Notes under the pieces: generated by a model
The model's database searches: none
What the model was told of the DNA's origin: nothing
The model's input: the letters and a program-made list of their open reading frames with translations, nothing else
Program-made: the position numbers and the translations under genes
Part shown: positions 40,646 to 51,821 of the stretch, piece by piece
How the letters are laid out: every line of letters begins with the position of its first letter
Position numbering within the stretch: the stretch's first letter is position 1
Source of the DNA: Macrothele yani
Lineage: Eukaryota > Arthropoda > Arachnida > Araneae > Macrothelidae
Assembly: GCA_039090855.1 (NCBI GenBank)
Contig: CM077006.1
Span: 48,307,336 to 48,371,335 of the forward strand
Direction: 5' to 3'
Length of the DNA stretch: 64,000 nt

Positions 40646-42322
40646 CATTTTGTAATATTCTTAATTATTTTGAGGGTCCTTCTACTTTTATTTTAAATTG
40701 AATTACATGAACGTTACTGTCAATTCAAAACAAAACATAACGTTAAAATTGAAAACTTCACTCGTGTATGAAGTATAATTCATTCCGGTCTGATATTAAC
40801 ACAATTTCTGCAAACAAAAACCACACAAGGAGAAGGAGGCCGGATTATGGAGAGGCCGGATTAGCGAGAGTCTACTGTAATTCAAACATCTTCTCTCTCT
40901 CTCCTTCCTTAAATCCCTCTCCATCGCATTGCCATAGCCCTTTATCGGTTAATTAGTCAGAGAGGATTCGTGTCAATCATGAGTCTGAATAACAAATTTA
41001 AGGGCGAAAGCAACTTTTTTTTGTGCTTTAATTTTTAGACTAACTCGTATGAGCAGACCTTTGGGATCACTAAACATACACTGAACGAATTCGTCCGAGT
41101 CGTATTCGGCCCACTCCTTAGACGAAGAATATATTTGTCCGAGTTGATTTCAGCCAATTTTTGTGAAACCCTGAGTTTATTCGTTCCAGCTAGTTAAAGG
41201 GTTAAACGAAGGGGATCGATGTGGAAGACCTTCAGCTGAGGACGATGGTCTCATAAAGGCAGGAATTGAGTGCAACCCAAAATTAACGACTCAGGAGTTA
41301 GCAGAGACTGTGAAAATGCCGAAAACGTATTGTTCATGAACATTTAGTGAAGCTGGAATACACTTCTCGTTATGATGTTTGGGTCCCACACAAGTTGTCT
41401 GAGAAAAACTGCATGGGCCAGTATTCCATATGCGATATGCTCCTAAAACGCAACAACAGGGACACATTTTTGAAACGATTAGTGACCGGAGATGAAAAGT
41501 GGATAGTCTACGACAATGTAGTGCGGAAGAGATCCTGGGGTCCCGCTGCCGAACCATGTAAACAAACACCGAACCCGAATATTCATGGACGCAAGGTTAT
41601 GCTCTTTGTTTGGTGGGATTGCAAAGGCATTATTTACTATGAGCTCCTCCAACACAATCAGAGGAGCACTTCGCCTGATTGACTTCCGAACGAAGCCGAA
41701 TATTCATGGACGAAGCTTATGCTCTCTGTTTGGTGGGATTGCAAAGCATTATTTACTATGGGCTCCTTCAACACAATCAGACGATCATTTCGTCTGATTC
41801 CGAATATTCATGGACAAAGCTTATGCTCTCTGTTTGGTGGTATTGCAAAGACATTATTTACTATGAGCTCCTCCGACACAATCAGACGATCACTTCGGAT
41901 GTGTACTGCAGCTAGTTGGAACAATTGAACCAAAACCTGCAGCAGAAGAGGCCACAACTTTCGAACATTAACGGTGTTGTGTTCCAGCAACACAACGCGC
42001 GGCGGCACTTTTCTTTGGTCACCTGGAAAAAGTTGCACGCCACGGGCTGAGATGTCTTATGCCACCCACCTCATTCCCGGACACTGAGCCCTCCTACTTC
42101 CATTTGTTTCGGTCCCTGCAAAATTCTTTAAATGGAAAATCATTCGGTGATTTTAATGCTGTCAAAAAACACGTGGATGGCTTTTTTTTTTTTTTTTTTT
42201 TGCCTTCAAGCTAACCACGTTCTATAGGGATGGCATTATAAAATTGCCCAAAAGATAGACTAAAGTCGTGAGAAAAATGGACAATACTTTGAGGAATAAA
42301 GGTATGTTCGTAAACCCATTGT

Positions 42323-42539
42323 GCCGCCCCCGTGGCGCAGTGGTCTAAGCGTTGGCTTATGATCATTCCTCCGTGTAATGGTCCGGGTTCAAATCCCCGT
42401 GAGGCATGGATGTTGTGTTTGTGTTACGGCACTGGCTCTCCTCCTTCCCTGGAACCAGTGGCCTTAAATTAGGGACGAGCGACTACTTATAGCCCATTGA
42501 GTTGCTCACGGTGGTCGTTAAACCTTCAATCAGAAAAAA
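42323..42539 (+). repeat. SINE family 1
   Basis: Complete copy inserted in the 3' untranslated end of the mariner. Same head, body and A-rich tail as 38351. Confidence 0.93.
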
Positions 42540-42699
42540 TCCAAAACTCATTGCATTTGTTTCATTTCACATACAAAAGAATTCTCGGGACTTTCCGGAC
42601 AATACAATAGAACGTGCACTGGAATCCATTGAAGTGATTACCAACGCTTGTACGTGAAACAGCGGGGTAATCAAGTAAAAATATCAACGTTTACCACAA

Positions 42700-43330
42700 T
42701 GAAAAGTTTATTATACATCGGCTATAGTTTCGCAGAGCTTCTGGCTCGGCTTCATCAGGACGAATGGAGCGTAAACATTCAAATCACTGTGGCATCATCA
42801 GAGTTCTGACGGTCACGGTTTTTGGTGAGTTGTTTCCACGCGCTTGAAAGAAATGGAGTCGACGTCATGTCATTGACAAGCAGTGAAGAGTTCCGGTATA
42901 TGTGAAAAGCTTCTAATGCATTAAGCTTCATCGTTGAATCAGATTTATCAATGAGCATAGCGTTTCCGAACAGAAATTTATGGGCCGCCTCGGTGGCGCA
43001 ATGGTCTAAGCGATGGCCTCTGATCATTCGTCCATAAGGGGTCCGGGTTCGAATCCCGGTGAGGCATGGATGTTGTGTTTGTCTTACGGCACTGGCTCTC
43101 TCCCTTCCCTGGAACCAGTGACCCTAAATTAGGGACGGGCGACTGCTTATAGCCCATTGAGTTGCTCACGGTGGTCGTTAAACCTCCAATCGAAAAAAAA
43201 AAAAAAGAATTATGGTTGTTTTCGTGACAATGCTGGGCTATAGACGACTTCTTCAGTTCATAATTCCGTACGTAGGTCCGGTGTTCCTTCAAACGGGATG
43301 TAGTCATAAATTATATATAGTGATAATTAT
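42700..43330 (-). pseudogene. Penelope-like GIY-YIG fragment with SINE insertion
   Basis: Right of the SINE, the minus strand reads RLKEHRTYVRNYELKKSSIA and QHCHENNH (about 43210-43307). Left of it, LFGNAMLIDKS, LNALEAFHIYRNSSLLVND and FLSSAWKQL (about 42779-42980). Together these are the second half of a GIY-YIG domain and the C-terminal tail of a Penelope-like element. The family differs from the other two in this window. Everything upstream is missing. The 3' end includes a hammerhead-like motif (42727-42761). Confidence 0.78.
42984..43206 (+). repeat. SINE family 1
   Basis: Full copy with B box gggttcgaatcccgg and a 15-base A tail. It splits the Penelope-like GIY-YIG fragment. Confidence 0.95.
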
Positions 43331-43729
43331 TGTAGTCATAAATTATGTATAGTGGGGTAATCATTTAGTGCTTTATCATTGTACAGCATATACAGTTATC
43401 ACTCAATACTGTTACACGTACAAGGTCACAGTAAATTTGTGATGCGATGTGGTGAAGTATCATAAAGCATCGAGACAGTCCCGCTGAAATTTGACTTAAA
43501 TACGGCGTTGTAAGACATCCACTACCGGCAGACAGCGCGTTTGGCTGACGTCTTTGCGACACTATATTTTTATCGAAACAATATTTTTTATCGAAATAAA
43601 GGGTGGTGATTATCATAGTTTTGCTACGGATTTGCAGCTTACATTTCTTTTATGCTGATTTCGGTTGCAATGAATCACACTCAATCAAATATAAACCTAA
43701 AGTGCGTTCCAGTGGCTGGTATCTTGTGT
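43331..43729. other. AT-rich unassigned sequence
   Basis: gtagtcataaattat recurs at about 43302 and 43333. No coding signal. Confidence 0.4.
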
Positions 43730-44636
43730 TAAAAGAATTTTTTAAATCGGACATTTAGAAACAGAGATATTGAGAAAAACTGGTTAAACATTGGTGTTCC
43801 CTAGCGGCGAAATTGCGCATTATTTCAGAAAGAAAATGCACTCTAATAGTCTTCATAGTTAGTGGTATCTGACCGAAGAAGAATTGTTTCAGTTGGGTGT
43901 TTAGTCTAGCATACATTGCTGTAAACGTAAACTTATGCTCTCTTGTGGCACCCCTGTGCGTTAAGAAAATCTTGAAATTATATGAAAAACATTTGGCACT
44001 TGAAACGCTGTCCAACAAAGAAAGAATGTTTCAGATCGGACTCTTAAAAACAGAGATAATGACAAAAATAAGATGTGCATCTACGTCCCCTGTCGGAAAA
44101 ACTGTACACTATTTTAAGCAGGAGGTATTTTCGAAAGGGTTTCCGAGGTGAGCTGCATCGGTCCACGAAAGAATTTTTTCAGTCGAGTTTTTAAAAGCTC
44201 AGATTTTGCTGCAAACACATCCGAAGCAGAAATAAACACCTCCCTGGTGATCAAACTATTCTTTACCAAAAATTTGGAATTATATGCAACGTCGGAACAC
44301 CTCCCATCGGGAACTGTTCCGATAAAAGAAGACTTTTTCAAATTCGACTTCTAGAAGCAGAGATATCGGAGGACGCGCAATTTATCATTCGCCCCCTAGT
44401 GGAAAATCTGTACATTACTTGAAAAAGAGACTGTACCTAAAACAGTCTTGGATAGAAATTACATCGAAAGGTAAAAAATTCAATCGGATATTTAGGAGCA
44501 AATAAATGGAATAAAATGTATAGCGGTGAAGCTGTGCATCGAAAAAACAAACAAAAACAAAACTGGAATGCAAGAATCATCATTCGCACATTTTAAGCCT
44601 CCTAGTGCAAAAATATTTTTTCAAATCGGACAAATA
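43730..44636. repeat. degenerate array Z, block 1
   Basis: Diverged units of about 140-155 bp (one interval 286) marked by tcaaatcggacttttagaag and ccctagcggaaa. Markers at about 43747, 44033, 44338, 44479 and 44620. The array resumes after the mariner at 45920 (ccagagatatggtgtccaca type end). Related to blocks at 56840-57857 and 63198-63620. Confidence 0.8.
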
Positions 44637-45919
44637 TTTGGTTGGTGCGAATGAAATGTCACGCAAAGGACCAGCATATGTGGACTGCGAGAACGGAAAG
44701 GAAGGACAAATTTCCTAAGCAAAATAATTCCTTTGGCATCAACACATAGTTGCCGTCTGTCCGACAAGGCCATGATCCCGGAATTAAAAATGTCTTGCCG
44801 CTGAGACCTGAAGAAGTCATCAACTGCACGTTGTACCTCGTTGTCTGTCGTGAACTGTTTCCAGGTCAGGAAGTGATCCAGGCGACGAAACAGATGATAG
44901 TCTGTCGGAGAGATGTCCGGGTAATAGGCAGAATGAGGCAGTGCTTCATAGCCCAAGGCACTTAGTGTCAGCATCGTTCGTTGTGCGACATGAGGGCGAG
45001 CGTTGTCCTGGAGCAGAAGAACACTATCTTTTGACCGAAGCCGGTTGTTTGTGCAGCAACTTCCGGTGCATCTGGTATAATTCAGCACAATAACGTTCTG
45101 CAGTGATGGTTTGGCCTTTTGATAAGAACCTCCGATGAATTATCCTGGCTGTGGATTACCAGACAAAGAACATCATCTTCTTGGTGTGTAGGGGTGGCTT
45201 AGGATACCATCCAGCAGGCTGTGCCTCACTGAACCATTGTGCAGATCGTTTCCGATTATCCTAAAGGACCCACTTCTCGTCGCAGGTGACGATTCGATGC
45301 AGTAGAGGTTCCTGTTTATTTCTGGCAAGCAGCGACGTGCAGACTTCCAAACGCCTAGTCTTGTTGACAGTTGTCAGTTCATGCCGCAGTTACATGTCCA
45401 GCTTTTTGGTCTTACCCGGTGCAGCCAGACGCCGAAAAACTGTCGTGTGGTGGACACCTACCTCTGCCGCCATCTCACGACACGTTTTTCGGGGGTCCGC
45501 TTCAACCACACGTAACAGAACATCGTCAGAAACAGCAACAGGTAGGTGACCACGTGCTACGTTTTGCAGGTCCGCATCTCGGCTCCGAAACTTCGCAAAC
45601 CATCGCCGAATGGTTCGTTCGTTGGCTGTATTCTCCCCAAACGCTTTGTTAACGTTTCGAGCGGCAATTCCTGCAGAATAGCCCAGTTTAAATTCATACA
45701 GGAAGATGACTCTCAAATCCGGCGTCTGCATGTTTTCTTTGCAAGCCATGTTGCGTTCAAACAAACCATGCCTGAACCTTGTTCTTCACACACGTGCTAG
45801 CTATTTATAGTAACTCTGTGACGTAATACCGCAACACCTGTGGGTGGTTCCATACCGCTTTGGTGGGGGCCTGTCTTCACAACTCGTTCGCGCCGGACAT
45901 TTTATTCGCACCAACACAA
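44637..45919 (-). mobile_element. mariner inserted in array Z
   Basis: 1283 bp. Ends tttggttggtgcgaatgaaa (44637) and complement (ending 45919), with TA at 44635-44636 and 45920-45921. Flanks belong to array Z on both sides. Confidence 0.93.
44650..45764 (-). pseudogene. mariner transposase, few lesions
   Basis: The N-terminal part is open from 45764 or the Met at 45749: FLYEFKLGYSAGIAARNVNK and ERTIRRWFAKFRSRDADL (paired helix-turn-helix), ending in KTKKLDM before a stop at about 45390. The middle (about 45380-45100) is frameshifted, with HRIVTCDEKWVL (first Asp, about 45280). The C-terminal part 45088 on gives VLLLQDNARPHVA (second Asp) and ISPTDYHLFRRLDHFL (third Asp), 34 apart, a DD34D mariner. 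All three Asp are retained. It is the best-preserved mariner gene here but still has several frameshifts or stops. Confidence 0.9.
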
Positions 45920-46020
45920 TAGTTGTAGAGATATGGTGTCCACAGATGGACAGACCGACAAACCGATAACATAAGTATAATCTTTTTTTTTTACAAAAGA
46001 TGTGCTAAAAAGGGATACTC
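45920..46020. repeat. array Z, end of block 1
   Basis: gagatatggtgtccacagat and gacaaaccgataacat match 63530-63580. Confidence 0.8.
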
Positions 46021-46079
46021 TTAACACGAAATAAGCACAAAGTTGCAAGTCAGCAAGACAAGGTAAATGCTATCCATAA

Positions 46080-46410
46080 TGCGATCATGAAACTTACAGA
46101 TACGGGATATTCTGCGACCGGAACAGGGTAAAGGAAAACAATCCCCCAGGATTCTAAACGATAAATCCTCATCCGCTACCAGACGAGTTCCTGCTAGAAG
46201 ATCAAGATGTCTGTGCATTTTAAGGGGATAGAAGTTAGTGTGCGTACTATTTCAAGACGTTTGAGCAAAGAATTTGCATTTAAGTCTTACACAGACAAAG
46301 GTAAGCCTCGACTAACAGCCATTATGGAAAAGAGGAGATTAGATCTAGTAAATTGGATATACTGTATACCCACACATGATCATGTGATCATATGTAGCGG
46401 ATTTTAGGAA
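46080..46410 (+). pseudogene. Tc1-like transposase N-terminal fragment
   Basis: The frame 46207-46407 reads VSVRTISRRLSKEFAFKS and GKPRLTAIMEKRRLDLVNW, the end of the DNA-binding region and linker of Tc1-like transposases. The catalytic core is missing. No terminal repeats seen. Confidence 0.68.
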
Positions 46411-47114
46411 GGGAGTGTCTGACCCCAGGTCTTTAGCAACCCTTAGAAATAGGAAGCTAGGAGATTTGGGCTAGAGTGCCCGATAGGAAAGTGACACGGA
46501 AGCGAAGTAGAAAGGGGCAGGAAGACGCCCTTATTTATTACCGGGGGCCAGTACCCGGATACCCACACATATACTGTTACACACGTATTAATATAAAAAG
46601 TACGCACTGATCCGCCAAAGTAGGTGCAGAACAGTCCTGAATCTTTCATTTATTACTGCCATATGTTATCAATCAAAAGATGAAACTAAATATTAATTAA
46701 AAAACAATATGTAATTGTGTGCAACAATACAATAATGAAGACCTATTCGTAATTTCTACGGGAAGATTTTACCTCAGGGACGTTCGGAAGTCCCGATGCA
46801 CGGGCAGGAACTATAAATGTGTACAATTCCACAAAATCTTTAGCAATAAAACATACGAGAGCTTGTATATCCTAAAGGTGAAGTCAGTCCAGTCTTACGG
46901 TCATAAAATGTTTTGCCATACAAACCGCGAAGTTAAAGTTCATGGTAGCATCAAAGATGCGAAACATTAAAAACCAGGTAATTGAAAACAAACTGTCGAT
47001 ATTTCTAAAATACTATAAAATGTTGATATCAGCCAGATACAGATTCATCAATGGAGCGAACATCACACCGTTCCAACAGACCACCCTGCACTTCATAGCG
47101 GACATGTTTCTGGC

Positions 47115-47162
47115 AAAAATACGTTGCCCATCATCACTGCTGATGATGGGCAACGTATTTTT
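47115..47162. repeat. perfect 22-bp inverted repeat
   Basis: aaaaatacgttgcccatcat plus ca, 4-bp loop ctgc, then the exact complement. It lies at the inner edge of the right fold-back arm. Confidence 0.95.
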
Positions 47163-47425
47163 ACACATTTATAGTGGCTGCCCGTGCATCGGGACTTCCG
47201 TACGCCTCTGAGGTTAATATCTTCCCATAGAAATTCCGAATTGGTCTACATTATTGTATTGTTGCACACACTACATATTGTTTTTTAATTAATATTTAGT
47301 TACACCTTCTGATTGCGAAATGTGTATATAACATATGGCAGTAATAAATTAAAGATTCAGGACTGTTCTGCACCTACTTTGGCGGATCTGTGTGTACATT
47401 TTATATTTATACGTGTGTAACAGTA

Positions 47426-48210
47426 TCATCATCATCATTGTCAACCATTATCAATCCACTGCTGGACGAAGGTCTCCTAAGTTTCTTCCACAACGGCCTG
47501 CCTTGTGCCATCCTCCTCCATGTTACTCCCGCATGCTTTAGAATTTCATCCACCCATCTCCCATGTGGTCTTCTACTGGATCTTTTCCTGTCTCTTGGAA
47601 TCCAGCCTAAAATTTCGGCTGTCCATCGATGGTCTGTCCTTCTGGCACTATGTCCAGCCCATTGACATTTCAGGGATTTTACTTTGATCATGATATCTTC
47701 CACTCTGGTCATTTTTCTGATCCACGAGTTCCTCTTCTTATTTCTCCTGATTACACCAAGCATGCACCTCTCCATGCTACTTTGAGTTGTCTGCCGTCTT
47801 TGTATGTCTCTTTTATTTAAGATCCACGTCTCTGCACCATATGTAAGCACTGAAAGGATGCATTGATCAAACACTTTTCTTTTAAGTCATAATGGCATGT
47901 TGCTCTTAAAAATTATACTGTTTCTTCCAGAAGCTCTCCAGGCAAGTTTTATACGCCGATTAATTTCTTCATCAATGTGACTTTCACTTGATATCTGCTG
48001 TCCAAGATAAATGTAGGTATTGGTTATCTCCAGCTTTTCCCCCATTAATCGATAATTTTTTATTTCTTGTAAAAGCACTGTCCATCACTTTTGTCTTCTG
48101 AAAGTTCATTTTTAATCCCACTTATTTACTCTTGTGATCAAGTTCCTGAATCATACTCTTTAGCTCTGATGGGGTAGTTGCAAAAATGACTACGTGTGTA
48201 ATAGCATATG
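47426..48210 (-). pseudogene. RTE-type LINE, 5'-truncated
   Basis: Minus-strand copy of the last third of the RTE at 18213. It starts in the FADD motif region (gacgtagtcatttttgc complement at about 48183-48200), continues through SSESHIDEEINRR and VLTYGAETWILNKRDIQR, and ends RRPHGRWVDEILKHAG and the GAT-type repeat tail at 47426-47440. Stops near 47890 and frameshifts near 48060 inactivate it. Flanked by the near-identical 14-bp repeats tacgtgtgtaacag and tacgtgtgtaatag (about 47410 and 48192), a target-site duplication. Confidence 0.9.
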
Positions 48211-48226
48211 TGAGGATATATCCCCA

Positions 48227-48572
48227 ATTTACTAGATTTACGTCCTACGTAGTATATGGTTCAAATTATGTATGTTGAACCTTATCTTATAGAGGAAATT
48301 AGAGTTCCTTAGGAGACTTCAACTATGGACTGCTGAAATGTGGGGATTTTTTTCCCATATGAATCAACTTTTCAACAATTTGTGTCGCATACATGACACG
48401 CCCGACATCCAGAAGGAAAGATTCGATGAGAAATACACAGCTGCTACCATGAAACATCCTGATATCTTCGATGAAACATCGATGATATGGGGTGATATCA
48501 TCCATTAAACATCGATGATATGGGGTATATGTCCAAATCTCTTACTGCTGTTCTATAATTCTTGCCACACAG
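48227..48572. other. unassigned sequence
   Basis: Contains a short repeat aaacatcgatgatatggggt (about 48473 and 48508). Otherwise nothing. Confidence 0.45.
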
Positions 48573-48574
48573 TA

Positions 48575-48886
48575 CACTGCTAAAAATGTTGTGGTAGATG
48601 GCACCAAAAAATTGTTGGTACACCAGCTGCACCACTTTCTGAGAAAAGATACATCATTGCGTAGTGCAAACAAAATCCAACAACCTTGCAGGATCATATG
48701 GCTCAAGCAAAACCCAACAACCTTGCAGCATCATGTGGTGCAACCTTGTATCATAACGCTGTGTTCAGTTGCATCACGTTGTTGGGTTATGTGTGCACCA
48801 CACAATGGTGTATCTTTTCTCAGAAAGTGGTACAGCTGATGTAGCACCACTTTTTAGTGCTACCTAACACAAAACTTTTAACAGTG
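48575..48886. mobile_element. MITE with long terminal inverted repeats
   Basis: 312 bp. Arms of about 125 bp (tacactgctaaaaatgttgt..., ccactttctgagaaaagata) with TA at both ends. No coding capacity. Shares the cactgttaaaa terminus with 49374-50443. Confidence 0.9.
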
Positions 48887-48952
48887 TAGATTCCGGTTAA
48901 TTAGGACATCTGTTAATCGGAACAGCCGTTTATTTGGGACGATTCTTGAACA

Positions 48953-49152
48953 TCATCTAAGCGCTGGCTTCTGACCATTCGTCCGTGATGGGTCCGGGTT
49001 CGAATCCCGGAGAGGTATGGAAGTAGTGTTTGTCTTACGGCACTGGCTCTCGCCCTTCCCTAGAGTCAGTGGCTCTAAATTAGGGACGGGCGGCTGCGTA
49101 TAGCCGGTTGAGTTGCTCACGGCGGTCATTAAACCCACAGTGAAAAAAAAAA
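48953..49152 (+). repeat. SINE family 1, 5'-truncated
   Basis: Lacks the first part of the tRNA-like head (starts at catctaagcgctggc). B box and body present, A tail at 49142-49151. Confidence 0.92.
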
Positions 49153-49229
49153 TCTGACTGATTCATTGAGGGAATCGACCCTTTTCGGAATCGATTATTT
49201 TCAGGAAATATTCGTTCGCTAGTGACTCC

Positions 49230-49295
49230 CTTTGCTGATTCGTTCTTTCGAACGAAGTGATTCGTTCATTCGAACGAATCGAACGACACATCTCT
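49230..49295. repeat. palindromic ttcgaacgaa motifs
   Basis: attcgttc-ttcgaacgaa repeated twice, then acacatctctg. The complement cagagatgtgtcg resembles a hAT terminus, but no partner end was found. Confidence 0.4.
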
Positions 49296-49373
49296 GCTTA
49301 CGCTGCGACGCACTCGCAAGCACGTGTATGTATTTCTCTGATGCTCATTGCTTATTTTAAGTACACTGTTAAA

Positions 49374-50443
49374 AATTTTTATTTAGAAATAAGAAAAATG
49401 TACTCGGTTTTGAGTAATTCTGGGCTTAGCTCCGAGTACTTGTCTCATTTTTGGAGAATACACGTACTCGTTTTGGAGTACATACAGGTAATCAATTGTG
49501 AGTATATCTGGTATTTCTAATTTGAAACATATGTACTCATTTTGGAGTACATATATTTCAAATATGTGTATTAAAAAAATACATATATTTGAGATATATG
49601 TGATCTAACTTTATTCAGTTTCTGTACCCTTTCGTGCAGGGCAAAGAAACTGAAGGAAGTTAGAGCGAATCCAGCGATTCTCACAGGATAGTTTGTAAGT
49701 CAGAAAGAGCAAACTAGATAGCACCACCGTACGATTTTGCACAAAGAAGGGAGAGAAAAATTGGGAGGGGGTGGGGCTGAGGAACTTTAACCGGGGTATT
49801 CCTACCCGGGGAACGTCATTAAACCTGCTCGTCTGATACTCAGCGATTGATAGAAATTCACACTACCAGGTTAGGTTTGAATTTGGGGTCCCTCCATCAG
49901 CAGTCTGAATCTCTAACCACAAAGCCATTCGCAGCTTGATTTCAATTTGAAATACGTGTACTTCATACATTCTCATTTTTTCATAGAATCAACTGGAAGT
50001 ATATTATTCGATGGCACATCTGGGATAATAGATGTACTCGTTGTGACATGCTGGGCAAATGGGCCGCACAATTTTATGAAAAATATAGTGATCAAGCGAC
50101 ATTATATTATTATTGAGGTTGACATAAATATAGTTAATGTAAAAACGTACACAAAGATACTTTATGCATAATTAAATTACTTGTGATCAGTGACTTTGTT
50201 GTACTAATTATTTATGTGTGTCACTTTACACATTTATTAAACAATTTCTCTTGAAATCTATAATATCTATTAAAACGAAGTAATACCAGATTATATTTAT
50301 ATTTATTGACGCAGTTATTTGTAAGTACGTATGGTTACTTATATTTCAACATGTCATGTACTCGTTTACGATACGATTGTACTTAAAAAAAAAAAACCGA
50401 GTAGGTTCAGGTTCTCATTTTTGAGTACACTTTTTTAACAGTG
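49374..50443. mobile_element. TIR element with cactgttaaaa ends
   Basis: 1070 bp, ends cactgttaaaaatttttatt (49374) and tttttaacagtg (50443), TA on both sides. The interior repeats tactcgttttggagtacat several times near both ends. No transposase recognised. A tRNA-like sequence lies at 49770-49940. Confidence 0.85.
49770..49940 (-). repeat. tRNA-like SINE segment, family 3
   Basis: On the minus strand, tttgtggttagagattcaga resembles an A box and caaattcaaacct a weak B box. It lies inside the 49374 element. Tentative. Confidence 0.45.
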
Positions 50444-50570
50444 TACCTATGAAAATCTCATCATATTTTTCAGTGTTATTCTAATCTGTTCAGCCTGTTC
50501 TAGCAATAAGTAAAAACTTCATTTTTTTAGTGCAAATGCTATCTTCAACTTTTGGGATTTACAGTTCTTA

Positions 50571-50775
50571 CTTTTTTTTTTTTCGAGGTTTAACGATCAC
50601 CGTGAGCAACTCAGTGGGATATAAGTAGTCGCCGTCCCTAATTTAGGGTCACTGGTTCTAGGGAAGGGGGAGAGCCAGCGCCGTAAGACAAACACAACAT
50701 CCATGCTTCACCGGGATTCGGACCCAGACCCCTTTCGGACGAATGATCAGAAGCCGTGGCTTGGACCACTATTCT
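50571..50775 (-). repeat. SINE family 1
   Basis: Minus-strand copy. T run at 50572-50583, body complement cctaatttagggtcactggt, degraded B box (gggattcggaccc). Confidence 0.92.
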
Positions 50776-51821
50776 TATTCAAGGTGACTCAACTAATTAA
50801 ACTCTGATGCGATAATTTTTCCGAAGTATCATCACCCATTGGGATAAGGCGCGTGTTGCCGAAGGTCAATGTATAAATATAAACACCCAATTTTATACCA
50901 GCAACATGTACACACACCGGCCACTGAATTAGAAACCTTTATACTGATGCACGTAAACGTCACTTACGCAGCCGTATATGCAAAATACGTGGTCACATGC
51001 ATCACCACGTGATCTAAGCAACTTTTTAAGACTGCTGCTCGTCAGTAGTGTTAATAGCAATAGGAAAAAACATAGGATCGTTCGGAGTTTGATAAATGGC
51101 TTATTGTGGATGCCCGTCTGGAGAGAAAATTTTGAAAAAAGACTGGTTTTTTCAAAAGGTGAAATATCCCGGTTCTTTAATCAGTAAGAAAATAATCCAT
51201 ATTGATTGCCTAAATGGCGTAAATGTCGCGCGACAACAATTTGTCAGGAACGAGATCGCCGTCGTCTGAGAAGGTGTGTACGGGGAAACATAATTTCCTG
51301 TTCGCAGTAATTGACCGAAACATTCAACGAAGGCTATTCCCGACACATAATCTGAGCAGGGAATTGCAAAGGATCTGTATTAGCAGTCGCATATCTATAC
51401 GGAAACCACTGTTTTCTGCGAAAGACCAGAAAGTTCGTCATCTGTGGTGTTAGGAACACAATGACTGGACACTAGGAGACTGGAAAAAAGTAGTTTGGTC
51501 CGACAATCGTGGTACACTTTGTTCTATATCGACGGTAGGCAGAGAGTTTGGCGGGAGCCCCATGTAGCTATAGATCCAGCTTGCCTAGTAAACACACCTC
51601 AAAGTTTTGGGAGGGTGTGTCACGGTGTAGGGAACATTCTATTGGTACAAAAATGGTCCCCTGATATTGCTGAAAGATCGGGTGTTATCCAAGATTACCT
51701 GAACATTGTTGTCAATCAAATCCATCCTGCAATGTTGACTTGTTAGCCAGCAGGTTACGGCTGTTATGACGTACTACAGAGGCAAAGCGAGTGTCAAGAC
51801 TGCAAATCTGCAGCGATACAT

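Larger units (their letters stand above)
39097..40877. mobile_element. pogo-like element with no transposase
   Basis: Terminal repeats cagtagactctcgctagtcc (39097) and its near-complement ending at 40877, with TA duplications at 39095-39096 and 40878-40879. Length 1781 bp. Such ends are typical of pogo/Tigger-type elements. No DDE domain found inside; the interior has a tandem repeat, a possible captured exon and an RTE-tail-like stretch. Confidence 0.85.
38823..41200. mobile_element. TTAA-flanked element (piggyBac-like), non-autonomous
   Basis: Inserted at TTAA in the mariner gene: restoring one TTAA joins GDFRLNEGDRCGRP in frame. Ends are imperfectly complementary (aagcctttaagcggc near 38823, gctagttaaaggg near 41200). 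TTAA duplication and CCCTTT-type ends suggest a piggyBac-like origin. I find no piggyBac transposase inside. The interior is mostly a nested pogo-like element. Confidence 0.7.
38640..42262 (+). pseudogene. mariner transposase split by insertion
   Basis: The first exon-like block (about 38645-38822): FRRVMLFLYKKVNYATQMCK, NICEVYGENAIVEPTVRRWF and KFKAGDFRL, the DNA-binding domain. It stops at the TTAA insertion. It resumes at 41204 (EGDRCGRPSAEDDGL), then TSRYDVWVPHKLSEKN and LVTGDEKWIVYDN (first Asp, about 41490). The block NIHGRKVMLFVWWDCKGI is present three times in tandem (41577, 41698, 41802). Later VVFQQHNARRHF (second Asp changed to His, about 41980) and PSYFHLFRSLQNSL (third Asp lost, about 42100). 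C-terminus to about 42262. Several frameshifts. Dead. Confidence 0.88.
38266..42603 (+). mobile_element. mariner hosting nested insertions
   Basis: Terminal repeats ttgtccggaaagttctgag (about 38270) and complementary gggactttccggacaa (ending about 42602). The element holds a SINE in each untranslated end (38351-38559, 42323-42539) and a 2.4-kb TTAA-flanked element inside the transposase gene (38823-41200). Without these it would be about 1.5 kb, near the usual mariner size of 1.3 kb. Confidence 0.87.
46556..48226. mobile_element. fold-back element with long inverted repeats, split by RTE
   Basis: About 255 bp of 46568-46824 is complementary to 47162-47425 (marks: gatccgccaaagtaggtgca, gtcccgatgcacgggcag). 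The outermost repeat (tatgtg-ggata type) continues beyond the RTE at 48211-48226, so the RTE lies inside the right repeat. The interior (46825-47161) is short and codes for nothing recognisable. A perfect 22-bp hairpin sits at 47115-47162. Confidence 0.87.
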
